NCBI GenBank assembly: GCA_031363945.1
Contig: JANLVJ010000024.1
Coordinates: forward strand, 18,956 to 82,955
Source of the DNA: JANLVJ01 sp031363945
GTDB taxonomy: Bacteria > Bacteroidota > Bacteroidia > Sphingobacteriales > Sphingobacteriaceae
Reading direction: 5' to 3'
Length of the DNA stretch: 64,000 nt
A model generated the notes under the pieces. That model was not told where the DNA came from and ran no database searches. It saw nothing but the letters and a program-made list of their open reading frames with translations. Of this stretch, positions 63,010-64,000 are shown one piece after another (within the stretch, counting starts at the first letter, position 1; every line of letters begins with the position of its first letter). The translations under genes were made by a program, and so were the position numbers.

Positions 63010-64000
63010 TCATATAGTTTTATGATATTTGTTAAGTGTTTTTATAGCAACGATTAAACCTATAACTATTAAGCAGGCACTCAATATAAAAGGTGCTCCG
63101 GGAAAATAAACCGGGGCACTTTTTTCAATAAAATAAACAAATATATGGGTCGCCAGAAAGGGACCAATTATTGCTGCTAGGCTTTGTAGTCCTGTTGTAA
63201 TGCCCTGTAATTCTCCCTGAGAATTCTCTGGGACCTGATTTGAAAGAATGCTTTGCATAGCTGGATCTCCAATGCCCGCCAAAACATAGGGTAAAATAAA
63301 AAGCATCATCCAAAGGCCGGAAGATGCAAATGCAAAACAAATAAATCCCGTGAAATAGAGAATCAAACCCGTGTAAATTGCATTTTTCTGACATATTCTT
63401 GGCACAATTACTCTTATAAATACGCCTTGAACAACGGCAACAGCCAAGCCCACTACACCCAATGAATAACCAATCAGGGTTGAATTCCATCTGAATTTTT
63501 CAATTACATAAAATGACCAGTTTGAATGCACTGAATGGTTGGCGATATCAACTAGTAGAAGTGTAGCCAAAAGCCCAATTATAGTAGGGTATTTTGCAAT
63601 GTTTGACAGAGATGCAATAGGGTTAGCTCTTTTTAATGAAAACTTACGTCTACAGTCAGATGCCAATGATTCAGGTAAAAAGAAAAATCCATAAATCAAA
63701 TTTAATAAAGCCAATCCTGCAGAGATCATAAATGGAACCCTTATACCAAGAGAACCTGCAACGCCACCAATTACCGGTCCTAATATAAAACCTATCCCAA
63801 AAGCCGCACCTACCAGGCCAAAATTTTGGGCTTTTTTTGCAGGTTCTGATATATCAGCTATATAAGCCATTGCTGTCGTTACACTTGCACCAGATATTCC
63901 AGCAATAATTCTCCCTATAAAAAGCCAGAATATAGACGGTGCGAATGATAGAAAAATATAGTCTGTACCTAACCCCAAAAGTGAAATGAGCAGAACAGGA
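63010..64000 (-). CDS. TetA-like MFS transporter, cut by window edge
   Basis: This is a drug:proton antiporter of the major facilitator superfamily. The frame runs past base 64000, so the first two or so TM helices are outside the window; the codons at the edge read PVLLISLLGLGTDYIFL, continuing the TetA pattern. Visible motifs are GRIIAGISGASVTTAMAYIADIS (motif C-like), KKAQNFGLVGAAFGIGFILGPVIGG and ten or so TM helices, with VPENSQGELQGITTGLQSL near the C-terminus. It resembles TetA(class B/C) and related multidrug exporters. Substrate unknown. Confidence 0.88.
   Translation of the reverse strand, partial: PVLLISLLGLGTDYIFLSFAPSIFWLFIGRIIAGISGASVTTAMAYIADISEPAKKAQNFGLVGAAFGIGFILGPVIGGVAGSLGIRVPFMISAGLALLNLIYGFFFLPESLASDCRRKFSLKRANPIASLSNIAKYPTIIGLLATLLLVDIANHSVHSNWSFYVIEKFRWNSTLIGYSLGVVGLAVAVVQGVFIRVIVPRICQKNAIYTGLILYFTGFICFAFASSGLWMMLFILPYVLAGIGDPAMQSILSNQVPENSQGELQGITTGLQSLAAIIGPFLATHIFVYFIEKSAPVYFPGAPFILSACLIVIGLIVAIKTLNKYHKTI

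Overview
The window looks like chromosomal DNA from a member of the phylum Bacteroidota, most likely a Sphingobacteriales/Cytophagales-type free-living aerobe. The genus cannot be fixed from sequence alone. Reasons: moderately AT-rich DNA; promoter-like boxes of the Bacteroidota TAnnTTTG type; a TonB-dependent receptor with a CarboxypepD_reg-like leader domain; a PorE-like TPR/propeller/OmpA protein of the type IX secretion family; DUF2027-Smr and BFN-UVR proteins; and short Crp/Fnr regulators. Nearly all of it is ordinary single-copy housekeeping sequence. I saw no insertion sequence, prophage, CRISPR array, tRNA or rRNA operon.

Layout. 1-3.5 kb: citrate synthase, a short tandem-repeat block, a Crp/Fnr regulator and a secreted lactonase-like metallo-hydrolase. 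3.5-7.2 kb (minus): etfB-etfA, a BFN nuclease-family protein and a NupC nucleoside transporter. 7.3-13 kb: a TPR protein, a two-domain ChrA transporter, dnaB, rlmB and mannose-1-phosphate guanylyltransferase. 13-18 kb: recQ, then a minus-strand cluster kdsA, transaldolase-CBS fusion, KdsC-like phosphatase. 18-27.6 kb (minus): PorE-like OmpA protein, queE, folD, lepA, an orphan NtrC-type regulator, the RNase P RNA gene, an Smr protein and a phosphohexomutase. 27.8-34.7 kb: lysC-lysA, a glutaryl-CoA-dehydrogenase-like enzyme, folB, a GlcD-like oxidase, hsp20 and a DinB protein. 34.7-42.9 kb: a tiny membrane ORF, an MpaB/DUF2236 protein, a Tat-type Gfo/Idh/MocA oxidoreductase, a histone-H1-like basic protein, ppk-ppx, type II NADH dehydrogenase and a Cys-cluster protein. 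43-52 kb: a tripartite RND efflux operon, a tiny membrane ORF and a TonB-dependent receptor. 52.5-58.8 kb: class I aldolase, HAD hydrolase, acetate kinase, phosphoketolase and SDR. 58.9-64 kb: a LOG-family gene remnant, Old Yellow Enzyme, VOC protein, DUF3494 ice-binding-like protein, a lipoprotein and a TetA-like MFS gene cut by the window edge.

How genes work together. The ETF pair would accept electrons from acyl-CoA dehydrogenases such as the one at 30.4-31.6 kb and pass them toward the quinone pool, which the NDH-2 enzyme also feeds. The aldolase/ackA/xfp operon encodes a phosphoketolase bypass that makes acetyl phosphate and then ATP plus acetate. ppk and ppx form a polyphosphate synthesis/breakdown pair. 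lysC and lysA are the first and last steps of lysine synthesis.

The most unusual item is the kds cluster. Where a KdsD-type arabinose-5-phosphate isomerase (SIS domain plus two CBS domains) would be expected beside KdsA and a KdsC-like phosphatase, the gene present joins a class I transaldolase/FSA-like barrel to a KdsD-like CBS pair. This suggests a different route to, or a different substrate for, the 3-deoxy-ulosonic-acid pathway of the outer membrane. That is inference from architecture and context, and needs biochemical testing.
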